A DNA stretch of 64,000 nucleotides from Arthrobacter sp. 260 (lineage in GTDB: Bacteria; Actinomycetota; Actinomycetes; Actinomycetales; Micrococcaceae): the NCBI RefSeq assembly GCF_013116745.1, contig NZ_JABFOE010000015.1, forward strand, positions 1 through 64,000, given 5' to 3'. Within the stretch, counting starts at the first letter, position 1. The number at the start of each line of letters is the position of its first letter. Positions 7,776 through 17,580 of this stretch are shown here, one piece after another. A program made the translations under genes and the position numbers. A model generated the notes under the pieces. The model searched no databases. It was not told the origin of the DNA and worked only from the letters and a program-made list of their open reading frames with translations.

Positions 7776-10046
7776 ATGGAGGGTCCCGAAATCCAATTCG
7801 CCGAAGCCGTTATTGACAACGGCCGGTTCGGCAAGCGCACCGTACGGTTCGAGACTGGCCGCCTTGCACAGCAGGCAGCTGGCGCCGCAATGGTGTACAT
7901 CGACGAAGACACTGCACTCCTGTCAGCAACGACCGCTGGCAAGCACCCCCGCGAAGGCTTCGACTTCTTCCCCCTGACCGTCGACGTTGAAGAGCGCATG
8001 TACGCCGCAGGGCGTATCCCAGGCTCCTTCTTCCGCCGCGAAGGCCGCCCCTCCACCGAGGCGATCCTCGCCTGCCGGCTGATGGACCGCCCGTTGCGCC
8101 CGGCGTTCGTGAAGGGCCTCCGCAACGAGGTCCAGATCGTCGTCACCGTCCTGGCAATCAACCCCGACGTGCGGTACGACGTCGTCGCCATCAACGCCGC
8201 GTCGATGTCGACGCAGCTCTCCGGCCTTCCCTTCTCCGGTCCCATCGGCGGTGTCCGCGTGGCACTCGTGTCCGACGGCAGCGGCGAGGACCAGTGGATC
8301 GCCTTCCCCAAGCACTCCGAGCTCGAGAACTCGGTCTTCGACATGGTCGTCGCCGGCCGTGTTGTCAGCGGACCCGAGGGTGACGACGTCGCCATCATGA
8401 TGGTCGAAGCTGAAGCGACCGACAACTCGTGGAAGCTCATCAAGGAAGACGGCGCCACCGCGCCGACTGAAGAGATCGTGGCCGACGGCCTGGAAGCGGC
8501 AAAGCCGTACATCCGCGCCCTCTGCGACGCCCAGGCCGACCTTGCCGGCCGCGCCGCCAAGCCAACCGTCGAGTTCCCGGTCTTCCTTGACTACCAGGAC
8601 GACGTCTTCGCAGCAGTCGAGTCGGCAGCAGCAGCCAAGCTGACCGAGGTCTTCCAGATCGCTGACAAGAAGGAGCGCGACCTCGCCTCCGACGCCCTCA
8701 AGGACAGCGTCATCGCTGACCTCGCCGGGCAGTTCGAAGGCCGCGAAAAGGAGCTCTCAGCTGCTTTCCGTTCGGTCACCAAGAGCGTTGTCCGGCAGCG
8801 TATCCTCAAGGACCAGATCCGTATCGACGGCCGTGGCCTGAGCGACATCCGTCAGCTCACCGCCGAGGTCGAGGTGCTGCCCCGCGTCCACGGTTCGGCA
8901 ATCTTCGAGCGCGGCGAAACCCAGATCATGGGCATCACCACGCTGAACATGCTCAAGATGGAACAGCAGATCGACTCGTTGTCGCCGGTAACGCGCAAGC
9001 GCTACATGCACAACTACAACTTCCCTCCCTACTCCACCGGTGAAACCGGCCGCGTCGGTTCCCCGAAGCGCCGCGAAATCGGTCACGGTGCCCTCGCAGA
9101 GCGCGCCCTCATGCCGGTCCTGCCGAGCCGTGAGGAATTCCCGTACGCCATCCGCCAGGTCTCCGAGGCGCTGAGCTCCAACGGCTCGACGTCGATGGGC
9201 TCGGTCTGTGCCTCAACCCTGTCGCTGCTCAACGCCGGTGTGCCTCTGAAGGCACCCGTCGCTGGTATCGCCATGGGCCTGGTGTCCGATGTCGTTGACG
9301 GTCAGACCCGCTACGCGGCACTGACCGACATTCTCGGCGCCGAAGATGCTTTCGGTGACATGGACTTCAAGGTTGCCGGTACCTCCGAGTTCGTGACAGC
9401 GATTCAGCTGGACACCAAGCTCGACGGAATCCCCGCCTCGGTGCTGGCAGCAGCACTGAAGCAGGCCCGCGAAGCCCGCCTGCACATCCTGGGTGTCCTT
9501 GAGGCAGCCATCGACGTGCCGGACGAGCTCTCCGAGTTCGCGCCACGCATCATCTCGGTGAAGATCCCGGTTGACAAGATCGGCGAGGTCATTGGCCCCA
9601 AGGGCAAGATGATCAATCAGATCCAGGAAGACACCGGCGCTGACATCTCCATCGAAGATGACGGCACCGTCCTGATCGGCGCCACCAACGGTGGTGCGGC
9701 CGAGGCTGCACGCGCCGCGGTGAACGCCATCGCCAACCCTCAGGTCCCTGAGATTGGCGAGCGGTACCTGGGAACGGTCGTCAAGACCACCACCTTCGGT
9801 GCCTTCGTCTCCCTGACCCCTGGCAAGGATGGGCTGCTGCACATCTCCGAGCTGCGGAAGCTGGCCAACGGCAAGCGCGTCGACAACGTCGACGACATTG
9901 TCTCGGTGGGCCAGAAGGTCCAGGTTGAAATCACCAAGATCGACGACCGCGGAAAGCTTTCGCTCTCCCCAGTGGTTGCCGACGACGCCGCCACCGACGA
10001 CGCTTCGGCAGTCTCGGTTGGCTCAGCAGAGGGCGACGACAACTAA
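7776..10046 (+). CDS. pnp: Polyribonucleotide nucleotidyltransferase (PNPase)
   Basis: A 756-residue phosphorolytic 3'-5' exoribonuclease, also known in actinobacteria to make 3' RNA tails. It has two RNase PH-like domains; the first holds [15 protein letters not shown] and [13 protein letters not shown] domain starts near residue 596 (GPKG loop near 607-610) and an S1 domain near 661 ([11 protein letters not shown]). An ideal GGAGG site precedes the ATG. The acidic, alanine-rich tail after the S1 domain is typical. The next gene starts 3 bases after its stop. Confidence 0.97.
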   Translation: MEGPEIQFAEAVIDNGRFGKRTVRFETGRLAQQAAGAAMVYIDEDTALLSATTAGKHPREGFDFFPLTVDVEERMYAAGRIPGSFFRREGRPSTEAILACRLMDRPLRPAFVKGLRNEVQIVVTVLAINPDVRYDVVAINAASMSTQLSGLPFSGPIGGVRVALVSDGSGEDQWIAFPKHSELENSVFDMVVAGRVVSGPEGDDVAIMMVEAEATDNSWKLIKEDGATAPTEEIVADGLEAAKPYIRALCDAQADLAGRAAKPTVEFPVFLDYQDDVFAAVESAAAAKLTEVFQIADKKERDLASDALKDSVIADLAGQFEGREKELSAAFRSVTKSVVRQRILKDQIRIDGRGLSDIRQLTAEVEVLPRVHGSAIFERGETQIMGITTLNMLKMEQQIDSLSPVTRKRYMHNYNFPPYSTGETGRVGSPKRREIGHGALAERALMPVLPSREEFPYAIRQVSEALSSNGSTSMGSVCASTLSLLNAGVPLKAPVAGIAMGLVSDVVDGQTRYAALTDILGAEDAFGDMDFKVAGTSEFVTAIQLDTKLDGIPASVLAAALKQAREARLHILGVLEAAIDVPDELSEFAPRIISVKIPVDKIGEVIGPKGKMINQIQEDTGADISIEDDGTVLIGATNGGAAEAARAAVNAIANPQVPEIGERYLGTVVKTTTFGAFVSLTPGKDGLLHISELRKLANGKRVDNVDDIVSVGQKVQVEITKIDDRGKLSLSPVVADDAATDDASAVSVGSAEGDDN

Positions 10047-10049
10047 CGA

Positions 10050-11516
10050 ATGGCTGTCTTAGCTAACAACGCCTCCGGCTCCGTTCCCGACACTTCGTCG
10101 GGAACGGGGCCGGTGGCCGTTTCACACGAGAATCGCACTGGCCCTTCCTCGATCCTCCTGCCGTTGGTGCCCACCCCGGCGCCTACGGCCGACGGCTCTC
10201 CTGCGGCGCAGGATCCTACCCTGGTCGCCGGAACCCTGGGCGGCGCCGTTGTGCGCCGGTCGGTGCTTCCCGGCGGGGTGCGTGTCCTCACCGAGGCGAT
10301 GCCCGGCCAGCGGTCGGCGACCATCGGATTCTGGGTGGGCGTCGGATCCCGGGACGAGGCCGAGGGCCAGCACGGCTCAACCCACTTCCTGGAGCATCTG
10401 CTCTTCAAGGGCACCACCCGGCGCACCGCGCTCGAGATTGCCGAGGCGTTCGACGAGGTGGGCGGCGAGTCGAACGCTGCCACAGCGAAGGAGCACACCT
10501 GCTACTTCGCCCGGGTACTGGACGCGGACCTGCCCATGGCGATCGACGTGATCGCAGACATGGTGACCAGCGCGGTGATTGACGCCGACGAACTGGAGCA
10601 GGAACGCGACGTCATCCTCGAGGAAATCGCGATGGACAGCGACGACCCCGCCGACGTCGCGCACGAAGAGTTCGTCGAGGCCGTCCTGGGCTCACACCCG
10701 CTGGGCCGGCCCATCGGCGGTACGCCCGAGGCGATCAAAGCCGTTCCCCGCGAGTCTGTCCTGGACCACTACCGCAGGTACTACCGGCCCTCCGAGCTCG
10801 TGGTCACCGCAGCAGGCGGGCTGGACCACGAGGTGGTCTGCTCTCTGGTGCTCGACGCGCTGCGCACCGCCGGCTGGACCCTCGAGGAGGACGCATTGCC
10901 CGTCGCCCGGCGGTCTGATACGCCGGTCGCGATTGAAAGCACCGGCGGGATCCGCGTGATCCGCCGTGCGGTGGAGCAGGCGAACATCCTGGTCGGCTGC
11001 CCGTCGATCACCGCCACCGACGAGCGACGGTTCGTTATGAGCGTCCTGAACGCCGTGCTGGGCGGGGGCATGTCATCAAGGCTGTTCCAGGAAATCCGGG
11101 AGAAGCGCGGACTGGTCTACTCGACCTACTCCTTCTCGGCCTCCTACGCCGATGCCGGGTACTTCGCCATGTACGCAGGCTGCTCCCCAGCGAAGACCGG
11201 ACAGGTGATCGACCTGCTCGGTGCCGAACTGGACCGGCTCGCAGCCGACGGCATCTCGGCCGACGAGCTGCGCCGCGCCGTCGGGCAGCTCTCCGGCGGC
11301 ATGGTGATGGCTCTGGAGGACAGCGGCTCGCGGATGTCGCGGCTCGGCAGGGCAGAACTGGTCTCGGGGGAGTTCCTCGGACTGGACGAGGTGCTCGCCC
11401 GGGTCAACGCCGTCACCAAGGAGCAGGTGCGGGAACTCGCGGCTGAGCTGGCCGCCGCGCCGCGCACCATTACCGTCGTCGGACCGTTCGACACACCAGC
11501 TGACTTCGGTCACTAG
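10050..11516 (+). CDS. M16 family zinc metallopeptidase (pitrilysin-like)
   Basis: A 488-residue peptidase with the inverted zinc motif HFLEH at residues 112-116 and the downstream glutamate region EQERDVILEEI. The second, inactive-like half is also present, including the arginine/tyrosine-containing stretch REKRGLVYSTYSF. The first 65 residues are low-complexity Ser/Pro/Ala, longer than many homologues; translation may begin later. It follows pnp by 3 bases, a conserved actinobacterial pair. The physiological substrate is unknown. Confidence 0.9.
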   Translation: MAVLANNASGSVPDTSSGTGPVAVSHENRTGPSSILLPLVPTPAPTADGSPAAQDPTLVAGTLGGAVVRRSVLPGGVRVLTEAMPGQRSATIGFWVGVGSRDEAEGQHGSTHFLEHLLFKGTTRRTALEIAEAFDEVGGESNAATAKEHTCYFARVLDADLPMAIDVIADMVTSAVIDADELEQERDVILEEIAMDSDDPADVAHEEFVEAVLGSHPLGRPIGGTPEAIKAVPRESVLDHYRRYYRPSELVVTAAGGLDHEVVCSLVLDALRTAGWTLEEDALPVARRSDTPVAIESTGGIRVIRRAVEQANILVGCPSITATDERRFVMSVLNAVLGGGMSSRLFQEIREKRGLVYSTYSFSASYADAGYFAMYAGCSPAKTGQVIDLLGAELDRLAADGISADELRRAVGQLSGGMVMALEDSGSRMSRLGRAELVSGEFLGLDEVLARVNAVTKEQVRELAAELAAAPRTITVVGPFDTPADFGH

Positions 11517-11534
11517 CTAAGGTTCGATTCACGC

Positions 11535-11585
11535 AAAACCGACGAGCGACGCGTCCCCGGCAGGGGCGCGTCGCTCATCGGTTTT
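11535..11585. terminator. Bidirectional terminator between M16 peptidase and moaD
   Basis: AAAACCGA (11535-11542) pairs with TCGGTTTT (11578-11585), enclosing GAGCGACGCG/CGCGTCGCTC and CCCC/GGGG stems around a GGCA loop. The A-run and T-run flanks make it an intrinsic terminator in both directions, which fits its convergent neighbours. Confidence 0.9.
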
Positions 11586-11611
11586 AGTTGCGGCTGGCTT
11601 GGGCCGGGTGG

Positions 11612-11875
11612 TTAACCGCCAGCGAAGGGCGGGAGGATGTCGAGGGTGTCGTCGTCTCCGAGCTCACGGCTGCGGTCCCGCAACGACACCTCGTTCAGGA
11701 GGAAACTGCTGCGCCCGATCACCTGGATCATCGACGGAGCACCGGGTTTCACCGGTGACGCGTAGCGGGACGTAATGTGATCGAGGACGTCCGCGAGGGG
11801 AGCTGATCCCAGGTCGAGGCGCTCTTCTGCAACACCGGCTGCGGCTTGCGCGGCGCCGAAATATCGAACCAGCAT
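11612..11875 (-). CDS. moaD: Molybdopterin synthase small subunit MoaD
   Basis: An 87-residue ubiquitin-like sulfur carrier of the MoaD/ThiS family. It ends in DILPPFAGG, whose terminal Gly-Gly becomes the thiocarboxylate sulfur donor for molybdopterin. The N-terminus MLVRYFGAAQAAAG is typical of MoaD. Its ATG immediately follows the moaA stop, so the two are co-translated. The large subunit, moaE, is in the divergent operon at 17078. Confidence 0.93.
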   Translation of the reverse strand: MLVRYFGAAQAAAGVAEERLDLGSAPLADVLDHITSRYASPVKPGAPSMIQVIGRSSFLLNEVSLRDRSRELGDDDTLDILPPFAGG

Positions 11876-12955
11876 CTAGCCGCCTATCGCGCTCATGCTG
11901 CGGTCCGGCTGGACGAAGTCCTCCGAGCCCAGACCCACGTGGCCCATTCCATGGGCTTTGGGCTTGGCCCACATGGCGTCCTGCCAGCGGGCGGCGATGG
12001 TGTCGTCGTCGGCGTCTGAACGCAGCAGGTCCCGCAGGTCGGTTTCCTCGCGGGAGAACAGGCAACTCATGATCTTGCCCTCCGCGGTGACCCGGGTCCG
12101 GCGGCAATCGGCGCAGAACGGCTCGGTGACTGAGGCGATGATGCCGACGGTCCCGACAACGATGTCCGGTGCGCCGATGCGCCGCACCTCCCAACGTTCG
12201 GCGGGGGCGCCGTCCCGGTTCCGCGGGTCGGACGTGAGCACGAACTTCTGCTCCAGAAGGGTGCGCATCTCCAGGGCGGTGATCATGCCGTCCCGGGTCC
12301 AGCCATGGTCCGCGTCCAGGGGCATCTGCTCGATGAACCGCAACTCGAAGCCCTTGGAGACCGCCCACTCGAGCAGGTCGGGTGCCTCGTGGTCGTTGAT
12401 GCCCCGCATCAGCACGGCGTTGATCTTGACCAGGCCCAGCCCTACCTCGGCTGCCGCCTCGATACCGCGCAGCACGCGGTCGAGGAACGGGCGCCGGGTC
12501 AGCTGGGCGAATGTGTCGGGGTGGAGCGAATCCATCGACACATTGATCCTGCTCAGCCCCGCGTCCTTGAGGGCCTGCGCCTTCTTATCCAGTCCCAGGC
12601 CGTTGGTGGTCATGGAGATAGGCAGGTCCGCATGGTTGGCGCGGATGTCACTGATGATCTGCAGCAGGTCGGCGCGGACCAGCGGTTCACCGCCGGTCAG
12701 GCGCAACTCGCGGACGCCGAGGTTGTCGACGCCGATCCGGACCAGCCGGACGATCTCCTCCCGGGAGAGCACCGCCGATTTCTGCAGCCAGTCCAGGCCC
12801 TCAGCGGGCATGCAATAGGTGCAGCGAAGATTGCATTTGTCCGTCAACGACAGGCGCATGTCAGTGGCCTTGCGGCCAAAACTGTCCATGAGTCCCGGTC
12901 CGGCATCCGTGGGACGCTGGACCCCGATGTGCGGCATACCCAGTTCAATTCCCAT
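11876..12955 (-). CDS. moaA: GTP 3',8-cyclase MoaA
   Basis: A 359-residue radical SAM enzyme that starts molybdenum cofactor synthesis from GTP. The SAM cluster motif CNLRCTYC holds C41, C45 and C48. The C-terminal cluster is in FCADCRRTR and IMSCLF, and the protein ends in the essential Gly-Gly (SAIGG). The start at 12955 has a -10-like box six bases upstream. An in-frame alternative, MPHIGVQRP, lies at 12937. It is operonic with moaD. Confidence 0.95.
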   Translation of the reverse strand: MGIELGMPHIGVQRPTDAGPGLMDSFGRKATDMRLSLTDKCNLRCTYCMPAEGLDWLQKSAVLSREEIVRLVRIGVDNLGVRELRLTGGEPLVRADLLQIISDIRANHADLPISMTTNGLGLDKKAQALKDAGLSRINVSMDSLHPDTFAQLTRRPFLDRVLRGIEAAAEVGLGLVKINAVLMRGINDHEAPDLLEWAVSKGFELRFIEQMPLDADHGWTRDGMITALEMRTLLEQKFVLTSDPRNRDGAPAERWEVRRIGAPDIVVGTVGIIASVTEPFCADCRRTRVTAEGKIMSCLFSREETDLRDLLRSDADDDTIAARWQDAMWAKPKAHGMGHVGLGSEDFVQPDRSMSAIGG

Positions 12956-12961
12956 CCTTCG

Positions 12962-12967
12962 AGATTA
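12962..12967 (-). promoter_or_regulatory. -10 box of moaA-moaD (leaderless pattern)
   Basis: TAATCT on the minus strand ends six bases before the moaA ATG at 12955. The GAAGG that directly abuts the ATG is too close to act as a normal ribosome site. Confidence 0.45.
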
Positions 12968-13080
12968 CGCCCTTTCAGCTGGGCCCACTATTCGGTGGGG
13001 TCTTATTCTCGCCCGGCGAACTGTTGAGCGGCCACAGACGTTGGGCTAGTGACGACGAAGAGACGGGACGGTTCGCCGGT

Positions 13081-14631
13081 ATGGGACGGATCAACGGGTG
13101 GGCTGCACTTTCCGGGCTGATTGCTGTGGCAATCGCCGTGATTGCCGCCGAACTGACGGCTGCATTCGTCAGTCCCTCGGTTTCCCCGGTGACAGCGGTC
13201 GGCTCCACAGTGATCGATGCCCTTCCTCCCGGTGTCAAAGACTGGGCGATTGAGACGTTCGGCACAGCGGACAAACTGGTGTTCCTTGTCTCAATGTTTC
13301 TGGTCATTGGGGGCGTTGCGGCCGGGGCGGGAATCCTTGAGTACCGCTGGCGTCGCGCCGGGGCGGGTCTGGTGCTGGTCTTCGGGTTGGCGGGCATCGC
13401 CGCCGTCGCCGCGCGCCCCCAGTCCTCGACTGCCGCGTTCGCGGCCCCGGTGGTGGCACTGGTGCTAGGTGTCATGCTGCTCTCCGTCCTGACCGACCGG
13501 CTCGCCGCCTGGCAGCCCCGCAGGGCGGCCGACGTCGGGACCCCCGGACCGGTGGCGCGCCGGAAGTTCCTGCTGGGGGTGGGGGTAGGCGGCGCGGTCG
13601 CGGCACTCGCGGGGACCGCCGCGTCCCTGGTCCGGAACAGCCAGTCGCTTGTGACGCAGGCCCGGGAACAGATCCGGCTCCCGGTACCCGACACCGCACC
13701 GGGGAGGGCGGCGGCGGTGATCCCCGCGGGTGCGGACCTCGGCGTTGATGGCCTCCAACCGCTCGTAACCCCCAACGACGAGTACTACCGGATCGATACG
13801 GCGCTGGTGGTGCCCGTGGTGGACCCCGGCACCTGGCGGCTACGGGTCACCGGGATGGTGGACCGCGAGGTGGAGCTGACGTTCGACGAACTCCTGGCGA
13901 TGCCGCTGGTGGAAAGCTACATCACCCTCGCCTGCGTCTCGAACGTGGTGGGCGGTGACCTGATCGGCAACGCCAAATGGCTCGGCTGGCCGGTCCGCGA
14001 GCTGCTGGCCATGGCGGGCGTGCAGGAGGGGGCCGACATGGTCCTTTCGCGCAGCGTCGACGGATTCACCGCCAGCACCCCGCTGGACGCCATGACCGAT
14101 GACCGGGACTCGCTGATCGCCGTCGGAATGAACGGTGAAACCCTCCCCGTCGAGCACGGCTTTCCGGTGCGCCTGGTGGTTCCCGGACTCTACGGCTTCG
14201 TCTCGGCGACCAAATGGGTAACCGAGCTGAAGGTCACCAGGTACGACGACGACGTCGCCTACTGGTCCACCCGTGGCTGGTCCGAGCGGGGCCCGGTGAA
14301 GACGTCGTCACGAATCGACGTGCCGCGGGAACGGTCGACAGTGCCCGCGGGAACGGTCCAGATCGCCGGGTACGCGTGGGCCCAGCACCGCGGGATCGAA
14401 TCGGTCCAGGTGAGGGTGGACGAGGGAGCCTGGCAGCCCGCCAGGCTGGCCACCGAAATCTCCCGGGACACCTGGCGCCAGTTCAGCGCTGCGGTGGACC
14501 TGGCCCCCGGATCCCATACGGTGCAGGTCCGCGCCGTCGACAGCACCGGAGCCGTGCAGGTGGACCGTGCCGCGCCGGTCACGCCCGACGGCGCCACAGG
14601 TCTGCACTCAGTGACTTTCACCGTTTCCTGA
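13081..14631 (+). CDS. Membrane-anchored molybdopterin-dependent oxidoreductase (sulfite oxidase family)
   Basis: About 516 residues. The first 180 or so contain four to five transmembrane helices; then comes a twin-arginine-like RRKFLLGVGVGG. The rest is a sulfite oxidase-type domain with the molybdenum cysteine in ITLACVSNVVGG (about residue 285) and a C-terminal Ig-like dimerisation domain from about residue 420. The domain should face outside the cell. The start is uncertain: ATG 13081 is used here, but the frame is open from a TTG at 13024. It sits among the cofactor genes and is the likely client. The electron acceptor and substrate are unknown. Confidence 0.85.
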   Translation: MGRINGWAALSGLIAVAIAVIAAELTAAFVSPSVSPVTAVGSTVIDALPPGVKDWAIETFGTADKLVFLVSMFLVIGGVAAGAGILEYRWRRAGAGLVLVFGLAGIAAVAARPQSSTAAFAAPVVALVLGVMLLSVLTDRLAAWQPRRAADVGTPGPVARRKFLLGVGVGGAVAALAGTAASLVRNSQSLVTQAREQIRLPVPDTAPGRAAAVIPAGADLGVDGLQPLVTPNDEYYRIDTALVVPVVDPGTWRLRVTGMVDREVELTFDELLAMPLVESYITLACVSNVVGGDLIGNAKWLGWPVRELLAMAGVQEGADMVLSRSVDGFTASTPLDAMTDDRDSLIAVGMNGETLPVEHGFPVRLVVPGLYGFVSATKWVTELKVTRYDDDVAYWSTRGWSERGPVKTSSRIDVPRERSTVPAGTVQIAGYAWAQHRGIESVQVRVDEGAWQPARLATEISRDTWRQFSAAVDLAPGSHTVQVRAVDSTGAVQVDRAAPVTPDGATGLHSVTFTVS

Positions 14632-14677
14632 GGCGCCCGGATCTTCCAGCTTTTCCCTCCCGCTCATCCCCGCCAAC

Positions 14678-14697
14678 GCCCTCGGCAGGGCCTAGGG
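14678..14697 (+). promoter_or_regulatory. Hairpin and -10-like box before moeA
   Basis: GCCCT (14678-14682) pairs with AGGGC (14687-14691), directly followed by TAGGGT (14692-14697), a TANNNT -10 candidate about 40 bases before moeA. The hairpin could weakly terminate the oxidoreductase transcript while moeA gets its own promoter. Confidence 0.35.
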
Positions 14698-14737
14698 TGG
14701 AGAACCAGAGGCAACCGTCACGGCAGGTAGGGATCCC

Positions 14738-16099
14738 ATGATCAGAAGCGTCGAGGAACACCAGCAGGCAGTGCTGGGACTGCTCCGCTACAGCAGCAGC
14801 TACCCGGCCGATAGCCGGACTGACCAGGACGGGGGCGGAACCGAGCTCCCGCTGGCGGCCGCCCGCGGCCGGGTGCTCGCCGTCGACCTGCAGGCCCCGG
14901 TCAGCCTGCCACCGTTTGATAACTCGCAGATGGACGGATACGCCATCCATGTCGACGATCTCGGTCCAGCCAGCGGCACGTCAGGACGAACCCTGAGGGT
15001 GGGCGCCCCCATCCCGGCGGGCATCGAACCTCCAGACCTGGTGCAGGGGAGTGCGGCGCCCATCATGACCGGGGCGATGATTCCAGGCAACACCGGCGCC
15101 ATCGTCCCGATCGAACGGGTCACCCCTGCCCAGTTCTACTCGGCCGCCGACTACGAGGCGGACGCCGAACTCACCGTCGACCTGCCCGAAACCGTGGAAT
15201 TCGGTGCCTACATCCGTCGTGCCGGCAGCGACATTCCCGCCGGCACCACTGCCCTGGCCGCGGGGACGCTCCTCGGCCCCGCCCAGCTGGGCCTGCTCGC
15301 CGCCTGCGGGATCGCCGCGGTTCCGGTGCGCCGCCAGTTCACCGTCCTGCTGCTCACCACCGGGGACGAGGTCCAGGAACCCGGCAGTACCCCGCAGCCG
15401 GGGAAGATCTTCGACGCCAACACCACCCTGCTGGAAACCGCGCTCCTGGATGCCGGAGCGGCGGTGATCAGGCACCGGCTGATGGATGACAACCCGACAC
15501 TCCTCCGCGAGGCTCTGGCGGCGGTCGCGGACAGCGGCATCCACCTGATCCTCACCACTGGCGGTATCAGCCAGGGCGCCTACGAGGTGGTGAAACAGGC
15601 GCTGGCCAACAGCAGCGTCGAGTTCCTCTCCGTCTCCATGCAGCCCGGCGGGCCGCAGGCGTTGGGCACCATCGGCGGGGTGCCGTTCCTCGGGTTCCCG
15701 GGCAACCCGGTCAGTGCCCTCGTATCCTTCGAGATGTTCCTCCGTCCGGCCCTCACCGCCGTCGTCGGCGTCCCCCACCCCCGGGTGGTCCTCACCGCCG
15801 CCCTTGAGGAGGAGGTGAGCTCTCCGGAAGCCAAACACCAGGTCCGCCGTGGCTGGTACACCCCCCGTGCGGCAGCCGGTGAGCCAGTGGGTACGGTTAG
15901 GCTGGTAGGTGGCCCCGGCTCACACCTGATCCATGCGTTGGCCGAATCGAATGTCCTGGTCCATCTGCCTGCCGGCACCGGAAGCCTGGCGGCCGGGGAC
16001 CTGGTCTCCGTGTGGCTGGTCGACGGGACGCACGGCTCGCCGTCGTTCGGGATTCCTGCAGCGCATCCCCTCGCGGTGGCCGGGCCCGAGCACCCCTGA
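14738..16099 (+). CDS. moeA: Molybdopterin molybdotransferase MoeA
   Basis: A 453-residue gephyrin/MoeA-type enzyme that inserts molybdenum into adenylylated molybdopterin. Visible motifs are LPPFDNSQMDGYAIH (N-terminal), LLTTGDEVQEPG and ILTTGGISQGAYEVVK (MPT-binding domain), and LGFPGNPVSALVSFEMF. The ATG at 14738 has AGGTAGG upstream. It leads a moeA-moaC-mogA-moaE run with short gaps or overlaps. Confidence 0.95.
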   Translation: MIRSVEEHQQAVLGLLRYSSSYPADSRTDQDGGGTELPLAAARGRVLAVDLQAPVSLPPFDNSQMDGYAIHVDDLGPASGTSGRTLRVGAPIPAGIEPPDLVQGSAAPIMTGAMIPGNTGAIVPIERVTPAQFYSAADYEADAELTVDLPETVEFGAYIRRAGSDIPAGTTALAAGTLLGPAQLGLLAACGIAAVPVRRQFTVLLLTTGDEVQEPGSTPQPGKIFDANTTLLETALLDAGAAVIRHRLMDDNPTLLREALAAVADSGIHLILTTGGISQGAYEVVKQALANSSVEFLSVSMQPGGPQALGTIGGVPFLGFPGNPVSALVSFEMFLRPALTAVVGVPHPRVVLTAALEEEVSSPEAKHQVRRGWYTPRAAAGEPVGTVRLVGGPGSHLIHALAESNVLVHLPAGTGSLAAGDLVSVWLVDGTHGSPSFGIPAAHPLAVAGPEHP

Positions 16100-16123
16100 G
16101 CACTGAGAACCAGTAAGGACAGC

Positions 16124-16609
16124 ATGACCGAGAACTCCAGCCCGGCGTCACTGAGCCACGTCCGGGAGGATGGCAGCGCGCACATGGTCGACGTCTCGGC
16201 GAAGACCGAAACGACCCGCGAAGCCACCGCCCAGGCCGTCCTGCACACCACAGCGGAGGTAGTGGGACTGATTACCGCCGGCGGCCTGCCCAAGGGCGAC
16301 GCCCTGGCCGTGGCACGGGTGGCGGGCATCCTGGCGGCCAAACAGACCTCCTCCCTGATCCCGCTCTGCCACCCCTTGCCGCTGAGCAAAATCACAGTGG
16401 ACTTCGACGCCCGGGACACTACAGTGACCATCAGCTGCGCGGTCAAGACCACCGCCGTCACCGGTGTCGAGATGGAAGCCCTGACCGGGGCATCGCTGGC
16501 AGCTCTCGCCCTCTACGACATGATCAAGGCGGTAGACAAGCGCGCGGTCATCACCGACACCAAAGTCCTGGCGAAGTCCGGTGGGAAGAGCGGAGACTGG
16601 ACGGCATGA
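16124..16609 (+). CDS. moaC: Cyclic pyranopterin monophosphate synthase MoaC
   Basis: A 161-residue MoaC, which acts after MoaA to form cyclic pyranopterin monophosphate. It carries [17 protein letters not shown] and the [17 protein letters not shown] and [16 protein letters not shown] segments that form the active site. Length is normal. It overlaps the next gene by 4 bases (ATGA). Confidence 0.96.
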   Translation: MTENSSPASLSHVREDGSAHMVDVSAKTETTREATAQAVLHTTAEVVGLITAGGLPKGDALAVARVAGILAAKQTSSLIPLCHPLPLSKITVDFDARDTTVTISCAVKTTAVTGVEMEALTGASLAALALYDMIKAVDKRAVITDTKVLAKSGGKSGDWTA

Positions 16610-17088
16610 GCGGCCAGCGCACCGCAGCGGTCATCATCGCGTCCACCCGGGCCGCCGCCGGGATCTACCAGGACGAGTGCGGTCCACTCATCCAGGACTG
16701 GCTCGCCGATCACGGCTTCGCACCCCACCAAACCCTGGTGGTGCCCGACGGCGACCCGGTGGGCCAAGCGATCGGCTCCGTCCTCAGCGACTCGCCCTCA
16801 GTGGTGATCACTAGCGGCGGGACCGGGCTAAGCCCTGACGACGCCACCCCCGAACAGACCGAGCCCTACCTCGAGCGCCAGCTGCCCGGGATTATGGAAG
16901 CCGTTCGCCGCCGGGGGGCCGAGAAGGTTCCGACAGCGGCGCTCAGCCGAGGCTTCGCCGGGACCGTCGGGCGCACCTTCGTGATCAACCTGCCGGGGTC
17001 ACCGGGCGGGGTGCGTGACGGGCTGGCCGTGCTTGAACCAATGCTGGGGCACATCTGCTCCCAGCTGGAAGGAAAAAATGAACACTAG
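16606..17088 (+). CDS. MogA/MoaB family molybdopterin adenylyltransferase
   Basis: A 160-residue single-domain protein of the MogA/MoaB family, which adenylylates molybdopterin before metal insertion. The [16 protein letters not shown] loop is diagnostic, and [12 protein letters not shown] is the second conserved loop. I cannot separate MogA from MoaB by eye, so no symbol is given. It overlaps moaC by 4 bases and moaE by 11. Confidence 0.93.
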   Translation: MSGQRTAAVIIASTRAAAGIYQDECGPLIQDWLADHGFAPHQTLVVPDGDPVGQAIGSVLSDSPSVVITSGGTGLSPDDATPEQTEPYLERQLPGIMEAVRRRGAEKVPTAALSRGFAGTVGRTFVINLPGSPGGVRDGLAVLEPMLGHICSQLEGKNEH

Positions 17089-17539
17089 CCACGTGGTACA
17101 CGTTTCGTTGGCCGCCGAGTCCATCAGCCTCGACATTGCCCTGGCGGAGGTCGACTCCCCGGACTGTGGTGCCGTGGTGGGTTTCGGCGGGGTGGTCCGG
17201 AACCATGACGGTGGCCGGGATGTCACCTCCCTGAGCTACTCGGCCCACCCGAGTGCCGAGCGGATCATCGCGGAAATTGCCGACGCCATTGCCGCCAAAT
17301 ACGAGGGCGTCCGGATCTGGGTAGCCCACCGAATCGGACCGCTCGCGATCGGGGACCCAGCACTGGTGGCCGCGGTCGCGTCCGCGCACCGCGGCGAGGC
17401 CTTCGCCGCCTGCTCGGAGCTGGTGGACACCGTCAAGGAAAAGGTCCCCATCTGGAAGGAACAGTTCTTCACCGACGGCAGCGTCGAATGGGTCGGTGCC
17501 GGCAGCGCGGACACTGCCGGGGGGACCGGAGCCGCGTGA
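17078..17539 (+). CDS. moaE: Molybdopterin synthase catalytic subunit MoaE
   Basis: A 153-residue MoaE, which with MoaD thiocarboxylate converts cyclic pyranopterin monophosphate to molybdopterin. The catalytic lysine region is VKEKVPIWKEQFF, and HRIGPLAIGD is the family's central motif. The ATG at 17078 lies inside the end of the previous gene and is preceded by GGAAGGA. A longer in-frame extension to 17015 is not MoaE-like. Confidence 0.95.
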   Translation: MNTSHVVHVSLAAESISLDIALAEVDSPDCGAVVGFGGVVRNHDGGRDVTSLSYSAHPSAERIIAEIADAIAAKYEGVRIWVAHRIGPLAIGDPALVAAVASAHRGEAFAACSELVDTVKEKVPIWKEQFFTDGSVEWVGAGSADTAGGTGAA

Positions 17540-17568
17540 CCCAAATGGGCAGGGGAGTACCCGTTCAG

Positions 17569-17574
17569 TAGGCT
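17569..17574 (+). promoter_or_regulatory. -10 box of dapB (leaderless pattern)
   Basis: TAGGCT ends six bases before the dapB ATG at 17581. There is no ribosome site. The same TAGGCT hexamer occurs in front of four other genes in this window. Confidence 0.6.
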
Positions 17575-17580
17575 GGGTGT

